Part shown: positions 8,748 through 19,845 of the stretch, piece after piece
Numbering within the stretch: position 1 is the stretch's first letter
How the letters are laid out: every line of letters starts with the position of its first letter
Source: Closterium sp. NIES-65
Taxonomy: Eukaryota; Streptophyta; Zygnematophyceae; Desmidiales; Closteriaceae
Length of the DNA stretch: 64,000 bases
Assembly: GCA_948144175.1 (NCBI GenBank)
Contig: CANXME010002337.1
Span: 5,001 to 69,000 of the forward strand
Reading direction: 5' to 3'
Program-made: the position numbers and the translations under genes
Notes under the pieces: model-generated
What the model was told of the DNA's origin: nothing
Databases searched by the model: none
Seen by the model: only the letters and a program-made list of their open reading frames with translations

Positions 8748-11700
8748 TCAAGGGGTGAGCAAGAGAGGCAAGGTAGGCACAAGACCCACCTGAGTACAGA
8801 AGCGCTGATGATCACAAGGCGCAAGTGCCTTGGTGAAGATATCAGCAGTGTTGGCCTCAGAGGCCACGTACGCAAGGCGCAGCTGACCACGCTGCTGAAG
8901 CTCACGAGCAAGGAAGTAGCGGAGAGCAATGTGCTTCGTTCTGTGCTCCAGTCGCTGCTCTCGACACAAGGCCAGCATGGCCTTGTTGTCTACGTACAGC
9001 ACTGGAGGAGAACGAGGCGGCTCTCCGAGGTCAGTTAGCAGGTAGGTGAGCCAGCGAAGCTCCTGTGCAGCCATGGCCCTTGCGTAGATCTCAGCCTCAC
9101 AACTAGAGCCAAGAACAGAAGACGAGCGGTTAGCCCGCTACGAAACGGAGCCGGAACCAAGGCTGAAGGTGTAACCCTGTGACGACCGCTACGTAGCCTG
9201 GTCGTCAGCCCAAGAAGCGTCTGCGTGCCCAGTGAGGACCACTGGACTCTGCCCTCCAAGCACAAGCCCCATGCCCGACGTACTGCACAAGTAGCGCAAC
9301 ACCCTCTTCGCTGCAGCCATGTGCTCCGGTCTGTGTCTCCCAGGAGCAACATAGCGTGCTAGAATGCTAAGAGGGTATGCAAGGTCAGGTCGTGTGCAGG
9401 TCATCAGGTACATGAGGCAGCCAACAAGCTCTGGGTACGGGCCACTCGACTCTATGGACTCATCCGAAGGCAAAGCTGTGAGCGAGTGGCGAGTAGGCAG
9501 AGGAGTGGCCTGAGGCGAGGAGTACGTGAAGCCGAAGCGCTGAAGGACCTGCTGCACCATGTGTGACTGAGTCAGGGTAATAGTGCCGCGTGCTCTGTCC
9601 CGGGTGATCTGCAAGCCAAGGTAGCTGCGCAGTTCACCCAGGTCAGTGCACGTGTGTCTCTTCTGCAGCTCGGACTTCACGTGGGCGAGTCCAGCAGTGT
9701 CAACTGTGGCAAAGACCAAGTCGTCGATGTACACGAGGATGTAGAACGGCGGCAAAGAGGTGTCGGTGCGCAGAAACAGCGACGGGTCGGCAATAGAGGG
9801 AGCAAACCCAAGAGCCGCAAGCGTAGTCCTCAGTGTGTCGTGCCACTCACGCGGTGCCTGGCGGAGACCGTAGACTGGCCGCCGTAGGCTCCATTGGGTG
9901 CCAGGAGGAAAAGACCCAGTGAAGCCAGGTGGGCGGCGCAGCCAGATCTCCTCATGCAGGCTGCCCTGCAAGAAAGCTGTGCTGAAGTCAAGAGAGTGAA
10001 GCTCGTAGTCACGGTGAGCAGCTATGTGCAGCAGTACCCGAAGAGTGGTCATCTTCGGGGTGGGAAAGAAGGTCTGAAAGTAGTCAACTCCCTGCCGCTG
10101 ACTGAAGCCACGAGCCACGTACCGCGCCTTGAAGACAGGCGGAGAACCCGGCGGCCGCTTCACCCTGAAAATCCACATGCCACTGACGATGTTCGCCCCA
10201 GGCGGGGGAACGTCGTCAACGTAGGTGCCTGTGGACTTCCAGGAAGCCATCTGTGCGTCCATAGCTGCCTGCCACTGAGAGGAGTAGGGACCCTCTATCG
10301 CCTCCGCGTAAGAGCGCGGAGTCGGGATGTCAAGTGCATCCGGGTCTCCCTCAGGGGTAAGCAGTACGGACACGAGATGAGGTGAAGTAGCAGCCAAACA
10401 CCGGAACTCCTCCTGCCTGTCCTCAAGGACGTCCGTGCTAAGAGCACACTCACCCCCGACGGACGGAGGACAGACAGACTCAGACTCAGCAACGAGACTG
10501 GCAGCATAGTCTAGACGACAGCGAGCAGCAAAGTCGACGAGCTCAGCAACTAGGGCAGACGCAGCAGTGGACTCAAAGGAAGGGTCAGTGACGACAGTAG
10601 CAAGGAGACGCGTGACAGTAGGACTGGCAGCACGAAGAGAGTCGGACTCCGGGTCAGCAAGAGCAGGAAGAGAGGACTCAGGAGGAGAAGGCAAAGGGGC
10701 ACGCAGAGGAGCAGTGGACGGACGCAGAGACATCCGGTGCGTGCCAGGGACAGGAGGAGGACACTGACGCGAACCACGACCACTAGTGCGAGCAGGACGG
10801 ACAGGCGACGCAGGGCGAGACGCAGGCTCACGACGCTCAGCACGACCTCCAGTAGGACTAGTGTAGGGAGAAGGAGCAAGCAGTGGGGAGGCCGGCTGTA
10901 ACTGTGACGGGACAGCTGTGGACACTCTAAGGGAGGAGAAGGACCAGTAGAAGGTGGGAGACCAAGAACTTGCTGAAGGAGTGGAACGAAGTACGGCGCG
11001 GCGAATCCAGACACAGCAGGGACAGCACCAGTACCCCCAGCGGCAGCACCAGCGCGAGCAACACCTCCAGCTCCAGTACCTCCAGCAGCACCAGTAGCAC
11101 CAGTAGCACCCCCAGCAGGACCGCCTCCAGGACCGACAGCAGTAGCCTCAGCGCCAACACCCTCAGCAGCTCCAGCTCCAGTCGTACCCGCAGGCCCAGC
11201 AGCTCCAGTACTCCCTGTACGAGCACCTCCGGGACCCGCGGCAGCAGCACCCTCAGCAGCCGAAGAACCTCCAGCTCCAGTAGCACGCCTCCAGCGCCGG
11301 GCAAACCACTCGCGCAGCTCCTGTGGAGAGAGTGGCTCCCTCCGAGACGAAGCACCCGGAGAACCTCCAGGCTCAGCACCGCCAGACGCCACACGAGCAG
11401 GCCCAGCTCCCTCAGGCTCCGCACCCCCAGGCTCAGCACCCCCAGGCGTAGCACCCCCAAGCTCAGCACCCCCAGGCTCAGCACCCCCAGTGGTAGCACC
11501 CCCAGGCTCAGCACCCCCAGGCTCAGCACTCCCAGTAGTAGCACCCTCAGGCTCAGCACCCCCAGGCGTAGCACCTACATGCTCAGCACCCCCAGAGTCA
11601 GCACCCCCAGGCTCAGCACCCTCAGCAGCACCAGAGTAACCAGTAACCTCGACAGGCTCGACTGCGTCTACCTGGGACACACATGAAGGGGCAGGACCCT

Positions 11701-13363
11701 GAGGGGGGAGGGGGTCTACCGGGGGGGGACCTGGCACAAGGAAGAGGGGTGGTGGAGGGAGGGATGGAGTGCCGTAGGGGAAGAGGCGGTAGTAGGGGAC
11801 CGACTCATCAAACGTGACGTCCTGGGAGGACAGAACACGGCGAGAGGTGGGGTGGTAGAACTGCCACCCTGGCGCGTCAGGGGGGAAACCCAGGAAGACG
11901 CAAGGAGCAGCACGAGGGGACAGCTTGTCCGCAGACAAGTCGCGGACAAACGCCCGAGATCCCCAGACACGGAATGCAGACGCATCGCCAACCTTCCCCG
12001 TCCACAGCAAAGCTAGGGAGGTCTCCGGCATGGAGACCCTGGGGTGAAGGTTGATCTGATGCGCCGCGTACCGAACCGCAAATGGCCACAGAAAATGGGG
12101 GGCAGCCGCATGCATCATGGACGTACGGGCGACGTCCATGACCATTCCAATGCGGCGCTCAGCAATCCCATTTTGCTGTGGAGAGTCCGAAAGCGTGAGG
12201 GTCTGGCGGATGCCTCGTGCACGACAGTAGGCTCGTAGAAGGCCAGAGGAGAACTCTCCGCCTCTGTCAGAGTGCAGACGCAGAACAGGAAAGTCCGAGC
12301 CGAAGCTCCTCCTGAGCTGGAGACGAGCTGCGCGGATCTAGTCGATCAACACCTCAGTGACATCACCCTTGCTGCGCAAGGGGAAGACTGTGGTGTAACG
12401 CGAGTAGTCGTCAACCACCAGCAGGAAGTAGCGCTCGTGACCCTGACCACGGACGCGGGCCGGGCCCCACACGTCCATGTGAAGCGTCTGCAGCGGGGCC
12501 TCTGTCGGAGGAAACTGGGAGGAGTGAGGGGCAGCCCGCTGCCGCCCCTCGACAAAGGGAACGCAGGTAGTGCCAGGCCCCGGAGGAAGGGGAGGGAGGG
12601 ACCGGGGAAGACCAGAGACAAGGACACGGGAGGCCATGCCTTGGAGACGAAGCAGGGAGGGGTGACCAAGGCGGTGGTGCCAGAGGAGAGTCTCGTGAGA
12701 CAGGAGGCGACACGAGCAGGGGGCAGACTCAGGGCCAGACCTGGACGCCGCAGCAAACACCTGACCCGACGCAGCTACCTGACGAGAAGCAGTGACTGGA
12801 GGAGACTCAGTGGTCAGTGTGTACAGGCTCGACCCCGGCCGACGTGTAAACGTGGCTAGGTGTCGGCCTGTCCGAGCGTCCGTGCAGTGGGTCACCCGCT
12901 GACTCGTAGGAGTGAACTGGTGAACCCCCGCATCCTGTAGGTCAGCACCACTCACCAAGTTTGTAGAGAACGAGTGGAGGTAAAGACCAGACAAGGTGCC
13001 AGAGGAGGCCGCTGGACACGGGAGGACAGTGGAGAAGTGAGCAAGGACAGGACCCCCAGAGGGGTCTGCCAGAGAAACTGCAACTGGCCGGCCAAGCGGC
13101 GTGAGTGTGGTGCGGTCTCGAAAGAAGGAGCGAGAAGCCCCCGAGTCAAGGGTGAAGGTGTGGGAGGCCGAAGCCGACGCAGTACCTGAGAGAGCAGACT
13201 CACCAGCACCTGAGGGAGCAGACGCACAAGCACCTAGAGCAGCAGCCTCGCTAGCACCTAGAGTAGCAGCCTCACCAGTACCTAGAGCAGCAGTCTCAAT
13301 GCCCGGGTCGGGCGGAAAACACCGGTAACAGTCACCCTCCTCACTAATGGTCACAGCATACAT
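8748..13363 (-). pseudogene. Element B pol: protease, integrase, linker, RT, RNase H
   Basis: Minus-strand order: protease with intact L-D-S-G-A-S (about 13150), integrase HHCC and DDE residues (about 12660 to 12150), Ala-Glu-Pro-Gly-Gly linker (about 11640-11350), LSPQELREWF motif (about 11330), then reverse transcriptase with Y-I-D-D near 9730 and RNase H to 8748. Defects: TAG at 12338-12340 (Trp in other copies), a frameshift near 10920 in the linker, TAG at 9189-9191 (Gln in others) and TAG at 9138-9140 (Trp in others). The large open pieces are 12338-13363, 10920-12337 and 9189-10925. Confidence 0.88.
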
Positions 13364-13601
13364 GGCAGCAAGAATAGCATCAAAGTCAAGGTCAAAGACA
13401 GCTACTCCCGCCCTAGACAGCTCGCCCCAGCGAGGGATCTCAGTGGCCTCCGAGAACTGGTGATGCCAAGCGTCCGTTAGGCGGCCAAAGCAGCGCTGGG
13501 TGGGGTGCGCACCCCCGCATTGCTCACCCGCGCGGTCGCCGGTGCGTAGGACGTAAGTGCACGGACCTGTACCCCCACCCCGCTGGCGCGCAGCGTACCA
13601 C

Positions 13602-14687
13602 TCACGGAGCTGCTGAGGGGGGGGGGGATGTCACGACCACGCTGCTGCTGCTGCTGCTGCTGGCGCTGACCCTCACGGAGCCGACCCTCTGCGCAGCGCC
13701 ACCCCGACAAGCTACACCTCCTCCGCCGCCGCCTCCTCCACCGCCGCCACCTCCTCCACCTCCGCTCCCACCGCCACCGCCGCCGCCGCCTCCGCCTCCA
13801 CTGCCGCCACCGACACCTCCACCCCCGCCACCACCCCCACCGCCACCCCCACCCCCTCCTCCGCCTCCACCGCCCCCGCTAGCTCCTCCAGCGCCCCTGC
13901 CCCCCTTGCCCTTGCCAGGGCGGCGTCTCCCGCTAGGGGTAGACGCCGCACCGACCGACTCAAGACCAACGAGGTCGGCCGCAGCAGCAGAGGCAACAGA
14001 GGGCAAAAGGGGGGAGGGGGAGCACCCCTCAAAGATGGGGGTGCGAGGGTCACCACGAGAGGCTCCTACAGCGACTATGCTCTTCTCTGCTGCTAGGAGA
14101 GCCTTCTCGAGGAGGTCAACGGTGAGAGTGGTGGGGCAAACTGAGAGAAAGTGGTCCGTGACTACGCGAAGGGAGTCAGGGAGCCGGGTGATTATGTAGT
14201 AGAGGGTGATGTACATGGGGGGGGGGTTCTTGGCGCAGAACTCAGCAGGAAGCGCAGCGCGGTAGCGAGTGTCACTAGTGCGGAGGTGCGTAATGAGGTC
14301 AGCGACTGTGGGAAAGGCAGCAAGGTCAGGGAAGAGGTACGGTAGCATGAGGCGGCTCAATGCTGCAATGGCAGGGGAGGAGTAGCGTGCAACTACAGCG
14401 TCATACAGGGTCTGAGCACTCTTGTACTGGCTAAAGTGCGCACGGTCAGAGGTAGGCAGGTGGCGACGCACAGCAAGACGTGCAGCAGCATCGCGTGTGG
14501 CCCACTGTGAGCGAACAGTGGCGTCGGCATCAGCGGCAGGGGCAGGAGAGGCACCAGAGGTGCGATCAAAGAGGGAGAGACCGTCTGCCCTATCGCACTG
14601 TAGGAAAAGCTGGAGGTCATCTACCCAGACGTCAAAGTCAATGGCCCGACCCTCAGCGTCAAAAGCAAGGACACTAGGGGTAGCCAT
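13602..14687 (-). pseudogene. Element B gag
   Basis: Start codon at 14685-14687 (M-A-T-P-S-V), as in elements H and I. The N-terminal half is the conserved copia Gag domain (V-D-D-L-Q-L-F-L, then Y-L-F-P-D-L and the V-A-D-L-I-T-H-L-R block), followed by G-K-G-K-G and a long polyglycine stretch (about 13740-13910). The frame is lost in the repeat near 13730-13610, so the LxxQQLxEWY motif and variant zinc knuckle (about 13590-13490) lie in another phase. Gag would form the cytoplasmic particle and bind the element RNA. Confidence 0.85.
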
Positions 14688-14749
14688 GATAGCAGTAGAC
14701 CAGCAGCGCGAATAGTAGGGTAAGGGCAGTACAGTGACAGAGGCGCTGC

Positions 14750-15458
14750 TCTTACCGAACAAAGCGGCTCGGGCGGCTCGGCGGCTCGGCAACTCGGCGG
14801 CTCGGGCGGCTCAAGCGGCTCAACGGTACGGCGGCTTGGCAGCATCTGCGGCTCGGCGACTCTGCGGCTCGGGCGGCTCAGGCGGCTTGGCGGTACGGCG
14901 GCTCAGTAGCTCGGCGGCTCGGGCGGCTCGGGCGGCTCGGCGGTACGGCGGCTCGGCAGCAGTTGCAGATCGGCGGCTCGGCAACCCGGCGGCTCGGGCG
15001 ACTCAGGTGGCGCGGCGGCTCGGGCGGCTCGGGTGGATCGGGCGGCTCGGCAGCAGCTCGGCGGCGCCGGCGGCTCGGTGGTGACGGCGGCTTCGGGTGG
15101 GGACGGCGGCGGGGCCGGGTGGAGCGGCGGCGGGGCCGGGTGGAGCGGCGTCGGGGCCGGGTGGGGCAGCTCCGGGGCCGCAGGGGTAGGCGACGGGGCC
15201 AGCAGAGCCGGCGCCGAGGCTGGGAAGGGCGGCGCCGGGGCCGCAGGGGTAGGCGACGGGGCCGCTAGGGCGGCTAGGAGGTGGGGGGTCGCGAGGGCGG
15301 CTTGAAGAGGCCGCGAGGGCGGCTAGGAAGGGCCGCGAGGGCGGCGTGAAAGGGCCGCGAGGGCGGCGTGAAAGGGCCGCGAGGGCGGCGCGACGCGACG
15401 GAGCCGCGAGGGCGGCGGATCGGGGCCGCGAGGGCGGCGCGACGCGGCCGCTAGGGCG
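14750..15458. repeat. GC-rich repetitive leader of element B
   Basis: Short imperfect repeats of GGCGGCTCGG type (14765-15060), then GGCGGGGCCGG and GGGCCGCGAGGGCGGC units. Open frames on both strands reflect the GC-rich repeats and are not read as genes. Confidence 0.7.
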
Positions 15459-15588
15459 TGTCAGAATATTATCTTATTGTTCTAGCCTGTAGTGGGGTGC
15501 TCTATAGCGAGTACAACCCTTCTAGGGTTTGCTATTTGTATCCTCATTCTTGCTAGTTCAATCCTCTTTCTTCTTCTAACTTTTGATA
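15459..15588 (+). repeat. Solo LTR inserted in element B leader
   Basis: 130 bp, TGTCAGAATATTATC...TTTTGATA, with the group core (TAGCCTGTAGTGGGGT, TAGGGTTT, TTGTATCC). Flanked by GGGCG at 15454-15458 and 15589-15593. That duplication is weak evidence because GGGCG is common in the surrounding repeats. The 3' end reads TA rather than CA. Confidence 0.7.
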
Positions 15589-15777
15589 GGGCGGCGCGAC
15601 GTGGCGCGGCCACTAGGGCAGCGCGACGGGGCCGCGAGAGGCCGCTAAGGGGCCGTGATGGGCCGTGAGGGCGGCGCGACGGGTCCGCTAGGGGCCGTGA
15701 GAGGGGAGACCTACAGAGCGCGACTCGGGCAGGAACTGAGCGCGCTCCGGGCAGAAAAAAAAAAGAATCGAATCGGT

Positions 15778-15820
15778 GGGCCCTAGGAACAGTTCCCACG
15801 AGGGAACCTGCTCGATACCA
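15778..15820 (-). promoter_or_regulatory. Element B primer site, leader hairpin and GGGCCC palindrome
   Basis: On the minus strand the primer site TGGTATCGAGC abuts the LTR (15810-15820). The hairpin GTTCCC-TCGT-GGGAAC follows at 15792-15807 and GGGCCC at 15778-15783, matching elements A and C. Confidence 0.7.
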
Positions 15821-15946
15821 TGAGAAAACTAGAACGAGAATGAATCACTAAGGGAAAGTTGGGTACAAGTACAAACCCTAGAAAGCTGTACCCCATATGT
15901 GCTACCCTAGTATAGCCTACAGTAGCTATGTCATATAAATCTGACA
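15821..15946 (-). repeat. 5' LTR of element B
   Basis: 126 bp, begins TGTCAGATTTATATG on the minus strand. Confidence 0.95.
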
Positions 15947-16175
15947 CCCAGGACGAAATCGCCACAGGCGCGCACCCCAGGACGAAATCGCCACAGGCGC
16001 GCATCCCAGGACGAAATTGCCACTGGCGCGCACCCCAGGACAAAATCGCCAGAGGCGCGCACCCCAAGACGAAATTGCCAGAGGCGCGCACCAGGACGAA
16101 ATCGCCACTGGCGCGCACCGGGACGAAATGACGCACCCAAGGACGAACCGCCACTGGCGCACCCCAGGACGAAAG
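15947..16175. repeat. 29-bp minisatellite, right part
   Basis: About eight units of GGACGAAATCGCCACAGGC plus GCGCACCCCA, the continuation of 8333-8414. It ends at element C, whose 5-bp target duplication GAAAG is made of minisatellite sequence. Confidence 0.85.
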
Positions 16176-16274
16176 TGTCAGAATGTGAGTACAGCCCAAT
16201 TTAGGGTTTGCTATATGTACTCAACAGCTTGCTAGTGAAACCCTCTTCTTCCAATCATTCCTCGTTCTTTCATA
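16176..16274 (+). repeat. 5' LTR of element C, internally deleted
   Basis: 99 bp; lacks about 36 bases present at 17634-17669 of the 3' LTR, including most of the conserved stem. Ends TTTCATA where the 3' LTR has TTTCACA. Confidence 0.88.
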
Positions 16275-17622
16275 TGGTATCAGAGCAGGTTCCCTCGTGG
16301 GAACGCTTCTCAGGGCCCACCACTGAACTCGACTTTTTTTTTTTCCTGCCCGAGGCGCGCCCCGTAGGCCGCCCTTACGTCGCGCCCTCCTAGAGGCCCC
16401 TCTCACGGCCCCTTGCGCCGCCCTTAGCGGCCCCGTCGCCGCCCCTAGCGGCCCCGTCGCCGCCCCTAGCGGCCCCGTCGCCGCCCTTCCAGGCCCCTTG
16501 CGGCCCTTTCGCGGCCCCGTCGTCGCCTCTAGCGGCCCCTTCTCTGCCCTTCCAGGCCCCTCGCGGCCCCTTCGCGGCCCTGTCGCCGCCCCTAGCGGAC
16601 TCGTCGCCGCCCCTCGCGGCCCCGTCGCCGCCCCTCGCGGCCCCGTCGCCGCCCTTTGCGGCCCCGTCACGGCCTCGCCCCGGCCCTGCCCCGTCGCCCG
16701 CCGCGGCCCTGTCGCGGCCCTGCCTCGACCCTGCCCCGGCCCCGCTCCGGCCATGCTCTGTCGCCAGTCGCGGCGCACCGGGGACCCGTGCACCGCCCCC
16801 CCTTCTTTTCCCGGGGGCGACCTGGGGGGGGGGGGGGCGAGCATCGCCCCTTCTGCCGCCTGTTTTGGCGCCCTGGGAGGCCGCGCGTCACCCCCCCCCC
16901 CCCCCCCCGTAACCTCCCTACCCGCCATCCCGCCCTGCCCTGTGTTAGGGTTTGGGGGTGGCGAGTAGGGGGTGGCGGGTGTGTGGTCTCCCCTGCTCCT
17001 CCTCCTCCTCTGTCTCCCACTGCTGCAGCTGCCGCTGAGGGGGGTGGGTGTGTGGGAGTCGACGGAGTGGTGCTAGGGGGTGGGGTGTGAGTGAACCTAG
17101 GGTGCAGCAGGGGGTGTGTAAAAGGGGGGTGGGATAGTTTGGGGAGGTTGAAGGGGGGTGGCCGCCGTGAAGCCCGCAGCTCCAGTCGCCCGTGAGATCG
17201 TTGCGCTAGTCGCGCGTGAGCCCGTTGCGCTAGTCGCCCGTGAGCCAGTTGCTCCAGTCGCTCGTGAGTCCGTTGCTCCTGTCGCTCAGAGTTAGCCGCG
17301 GAGCCAGTTACTCCAGTAGCCCGTGTGCCAGTTGCTCCAGTTGCGAGTGTGCCAGTTGCTCCAGTTACCCGTGTGCCAGTTGCTCTAGTTGCGTCGTGTG
17401 CCAGCTGCTTCAGCTGCCGCCCACTACCTCCTCTCCTCTCATAGTCCCTCCTCCTCCACACTTGCCCTCGGTGATAGCCTCTAGCTTTGCTTACATTTGT
17501 GAAGTTTAAACTGTTGCTTCTTGTACTTGTGCTCAGATTGTGTGGTGACATTGTGATCCACCCTGAGCTTGTGTTTTGCTTGCTTGTTGTGCTGATTACA
17601 CCCCACTTTGGCTATGGGGGTG

Positions 17623-17757
17623 TGTCAGAATGTTATGTTTGTCTAGCCTGCAGTGGGGTACTCAATAGTGAGTACAGCCCAATTTAGGGTTTGCTATATG
17701 TACTCAACTGCTTGCTAGTGAAACCCTCTTCTTCCAATCATTCCTCGTTCTTTCACA
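17623..17757 (+). repeat. 3' LTR of element C
   Basis: 135 bp, TGTCAGAATGTTATG...TTTCACA. Confidence 0.9.
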
Positions 17758-17762
17758 GAAAG

Positions 17763-18018
17763 CGCCATGGGCGTGCCTGATGACAATAACGCCTATGGCG
17801 CGCCAGAAATGAAATTGCCTGAGCTCTGGCGCCCCTGCTAGGAAGAAACCCTTAATACGTTTTCTCATATGTATCATATTTTCGGTTTCTTCTATTTGAC
17901 TTTCATTCTTAATGCAGCGGACGGGGTGCGGGGCGATTTCCTGGGCAAAAGGTCGCCATTGTTTACACCCATGCAAGGACGGCCATTTTTTACACCCACT
18001 ACGTTTCCAAGACGGGAC
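17763..18018. other. Unassigned sequence before minisatellite
   Basis: Unique-looking DNA with no supported gene. The first 80 bases echo the GCGCGCCAGAAATGAAATTGCC theme of the 29-bp minisatellite, so it is probably a decayed part of that array. Confidence 0.5.
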
Positions 18019-18480
18019 AGGGACCGAGGGTCCCGTCGCTGGCCAGAGGGCCGTTCCCCAGGGGGGAAAAGGACCGAGGGTCCCGTTGCTGGCCAGAGGG
18101 CCGTTCCCCAGGGGGGAAAGGGACCGAGGGCTACGTTGCTGGCCAGAGGGCCGTTCCCCAAGGGGGAAAGGGACTGAGGGTCCCGTTGCTGGCCAGAGGG
18201 CCGTTCCCCAGGGGGGAAAGGGACCGAGGGTCCCGTTGCTGGCCAGAGGGCCGTTTCCCAGGGGGAAAAGGGACCGAGGGTCCCGTTGCTGGCCAAAGGG
18301 CCGTTCCCCAGGGGTGAAAGGGACCGAGGGTCCCGTTGCTGGCCAGAGGGCCGTTTCCCAGGGGGGAAAGGGACCGAGGGTCCCGTTGCTGGCCAGAGGG
18401 CCGATCCCCAGGGGGGAAAGGGACCGAGGGTCCTGTTGCTGGCCAGAGGGCCGTTCCCCATGGGAGAAGGTGACCAAGAG
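18019..18480. repeat. 50-bp minisatellite, nine units
   Basis: Nine consecutive near-identical 50-bp units, each GGACCGAGGGTCCCGTTGCT then GGCCAGAGGGCCGTTCCCCA then GGGGGGAAAG. Each unit holds the short palindromes GGACCGAGGGTCC and GGCC...GGCC. Long frames on both strands are a by-product of the repeat. There are no unique spacers, so it is not a CRISPR array. Confidence 0.9.
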
Positions 18481-18637
18481 AGTCCCAAATTGGCTAAGGT
18501 GACGTTGCCCTAAGCAGGGAGGCTAGCATGACATGTGTAGGTCTTATTGTGGCCCGATATTGAGATTTTTTTACATGATTTTGGTGCGGACAAGATATAT
18601 CATTGAAGGATCAATGGAAAAACTACCGTAGGAGTCT

Positions 18638-18679
<42 letters not shown>

Positions 18680-19500
18680 GAGGAGAATTGTTTGGAGTGA
18701 TCTGATTACAAATGTTTGGTTGGTAGAGTGTAACTAAGGGTTTGAATCTCACTGGTTGCATACACCAAACCTCAATCATTGTTTCTTTTGCATGAGGGCA
18801 ATGCGGAAGGGATCAGGCTTCCGACGTTGTGCAGTGCACATCCAACTTGTTCTATGATACCTGTAAATGCTTTACAAGCGACGTGCATGCTTATTAAAGC
18901 CCGCGGTCAGCATGGTAATTATTCAAGTTATGTGAGGTTGAAATATTATTGGCGAAACCTTTATAATAAGAATTTCGAGAATCTGTGCGGAGCGAAAGCG
19001 TATTCAAGAGGCGATGAGAAATTGGGTTTGCCCCGCTACTGCGCAATTACTGTTTCCGAGAATCAGGGTGGGGCGAACGATCCAGTGTGCGACATCACTG
19101 CTGTGGTGTCACCCCACCAATTCCAGTGCTAACACTCGTGAGGCTGAACTGGGGTGCACTGACCACACCAAACTCTTGTGTGACTCCACTGAGGCAGTAC
19201 ATTCAAATCCTAAATGAAAAAATTGTCTTATGCTTGGTCGTTTGTGAGACTTCACTTCAAGACAACAAAACCGATGTGCTGTAACGTTAGGAAACATATT
19301 TTATGCCAATTGTCAGTGGAAAAACATTCAAATCAATAAATACAATAGATATACCCATGTCCTATACCTTGCTATCGTCCATCTGTAAGGCTTCTTCTAA
19401 GTCGTCCACGTAAGGCTTTTATGGGGAAAGCGAGGGTGAAGAAAGCAGAGGCACGAGCAGGAAGGGAATGAGAAAAAGGGCATCGCATTGGATGCAGCTG
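18481..19500. other. Intergenic sequence with poly(A) tract
   Basis: A run of 40 A lies at 18639-18678. A 117-codon frame at 18779-19132 has no recognisable motif and its codons look random. I see nothing else supportable. Confidence 0.5.
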
Positions 19501-19504
19501 TTGG

Positions 19505-19612
19505 TGCAGGGCATATGGCGGGGGGAAGCAGGGCATATGGCGGGGGGGAGCAGGGCATATGGCGGGGAGAAGCAGGGCATATGGCGGGGGGAAGCAGGGC
19601 ATATGGCGATGG
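19505..19612. repeat. 22-bp minisatellite
   Basis: Five units of about 22 bp with core GCAGGGCATATGGCGGGGGG. Purine-rich GAGGAAGTGAGG-type repeats continue to about 19790. Confidence 0.8.
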
Positions 19613-19845
19613 GAAGGCGGCATTAGTGACAGGAGTGGAGGGGGAACCACGAACAACCCAAACGATGGGGAGAGGAGGTGAGGTCGACGGGGAAAGGAGG
19701 TTAGGGCGACGGGGAGAGGAAGTGAAGGCGAAGAGGAGGGGAGAGGAAGTGAGGGAGATTGGGAGGGGTAGTGAGGGAAGCAAACCCTCCCCACCTCTAT
19801 CCACCCCCACCTCTTTTCTCCTTCTCTGGCTCTTCCCCTCAATCC

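Larger units (their letters stand above)
8415..15946 (-). mobile_element. Element B: full-length degenerate Ty1/copia retrotransposon
   Basis: Two 126-bp LTRs (TG...CA) and a perfect 5-bp target duplication CCCAG (8410-8414 and 15947-15951). On the minus strand the order is 5' LTR, primer site, hairpin and GGGCCC, GC-rich leader, Gag, protease, integrase, repeat linker, reverse transcriptase, RNase H, polypurine tract TATGGGGGTG, 3' LTR. Coding is broken by three stop codons and at least two frameshifts. Confidence 0.95.
16176..17757 (+). mobile_element. Element C: non-autonomous copia derivative
   Basis: LTRs at 16176-16274 and 17623-17757 with perfect target duplication GAAAG (16171-16175, 17758-17762). 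It keeps the primer site (TGGTATCAGAGC, 16275), the hairpin GTTCCC-TCGT-GGGAAC (16289-16304), GGGCCC (16313-16318), a GC-rich leader, the group's 3' untranslated block (17525-17610) and the polypurine tract TATGGGGGTG. No Gag-Pol motif is present. Between 16960 and 17480 are imperfect repeats around CCAGTTGCTCCAGT. It would depend on proteins from a related element. Confidence 0.9.

Noticed and set aside
18019-18480. Possible CRISPR-like array
   Set aside because: Units are contiguous 50-bp direct repeats with no unique spacers, and the genome is clearly eukaryotic.
18779-19132. 117-codon open frame as a host gene
   Set aside because: No motif, no clear splice or promoter context, and it lies in repeat-rich intergenic DNA.
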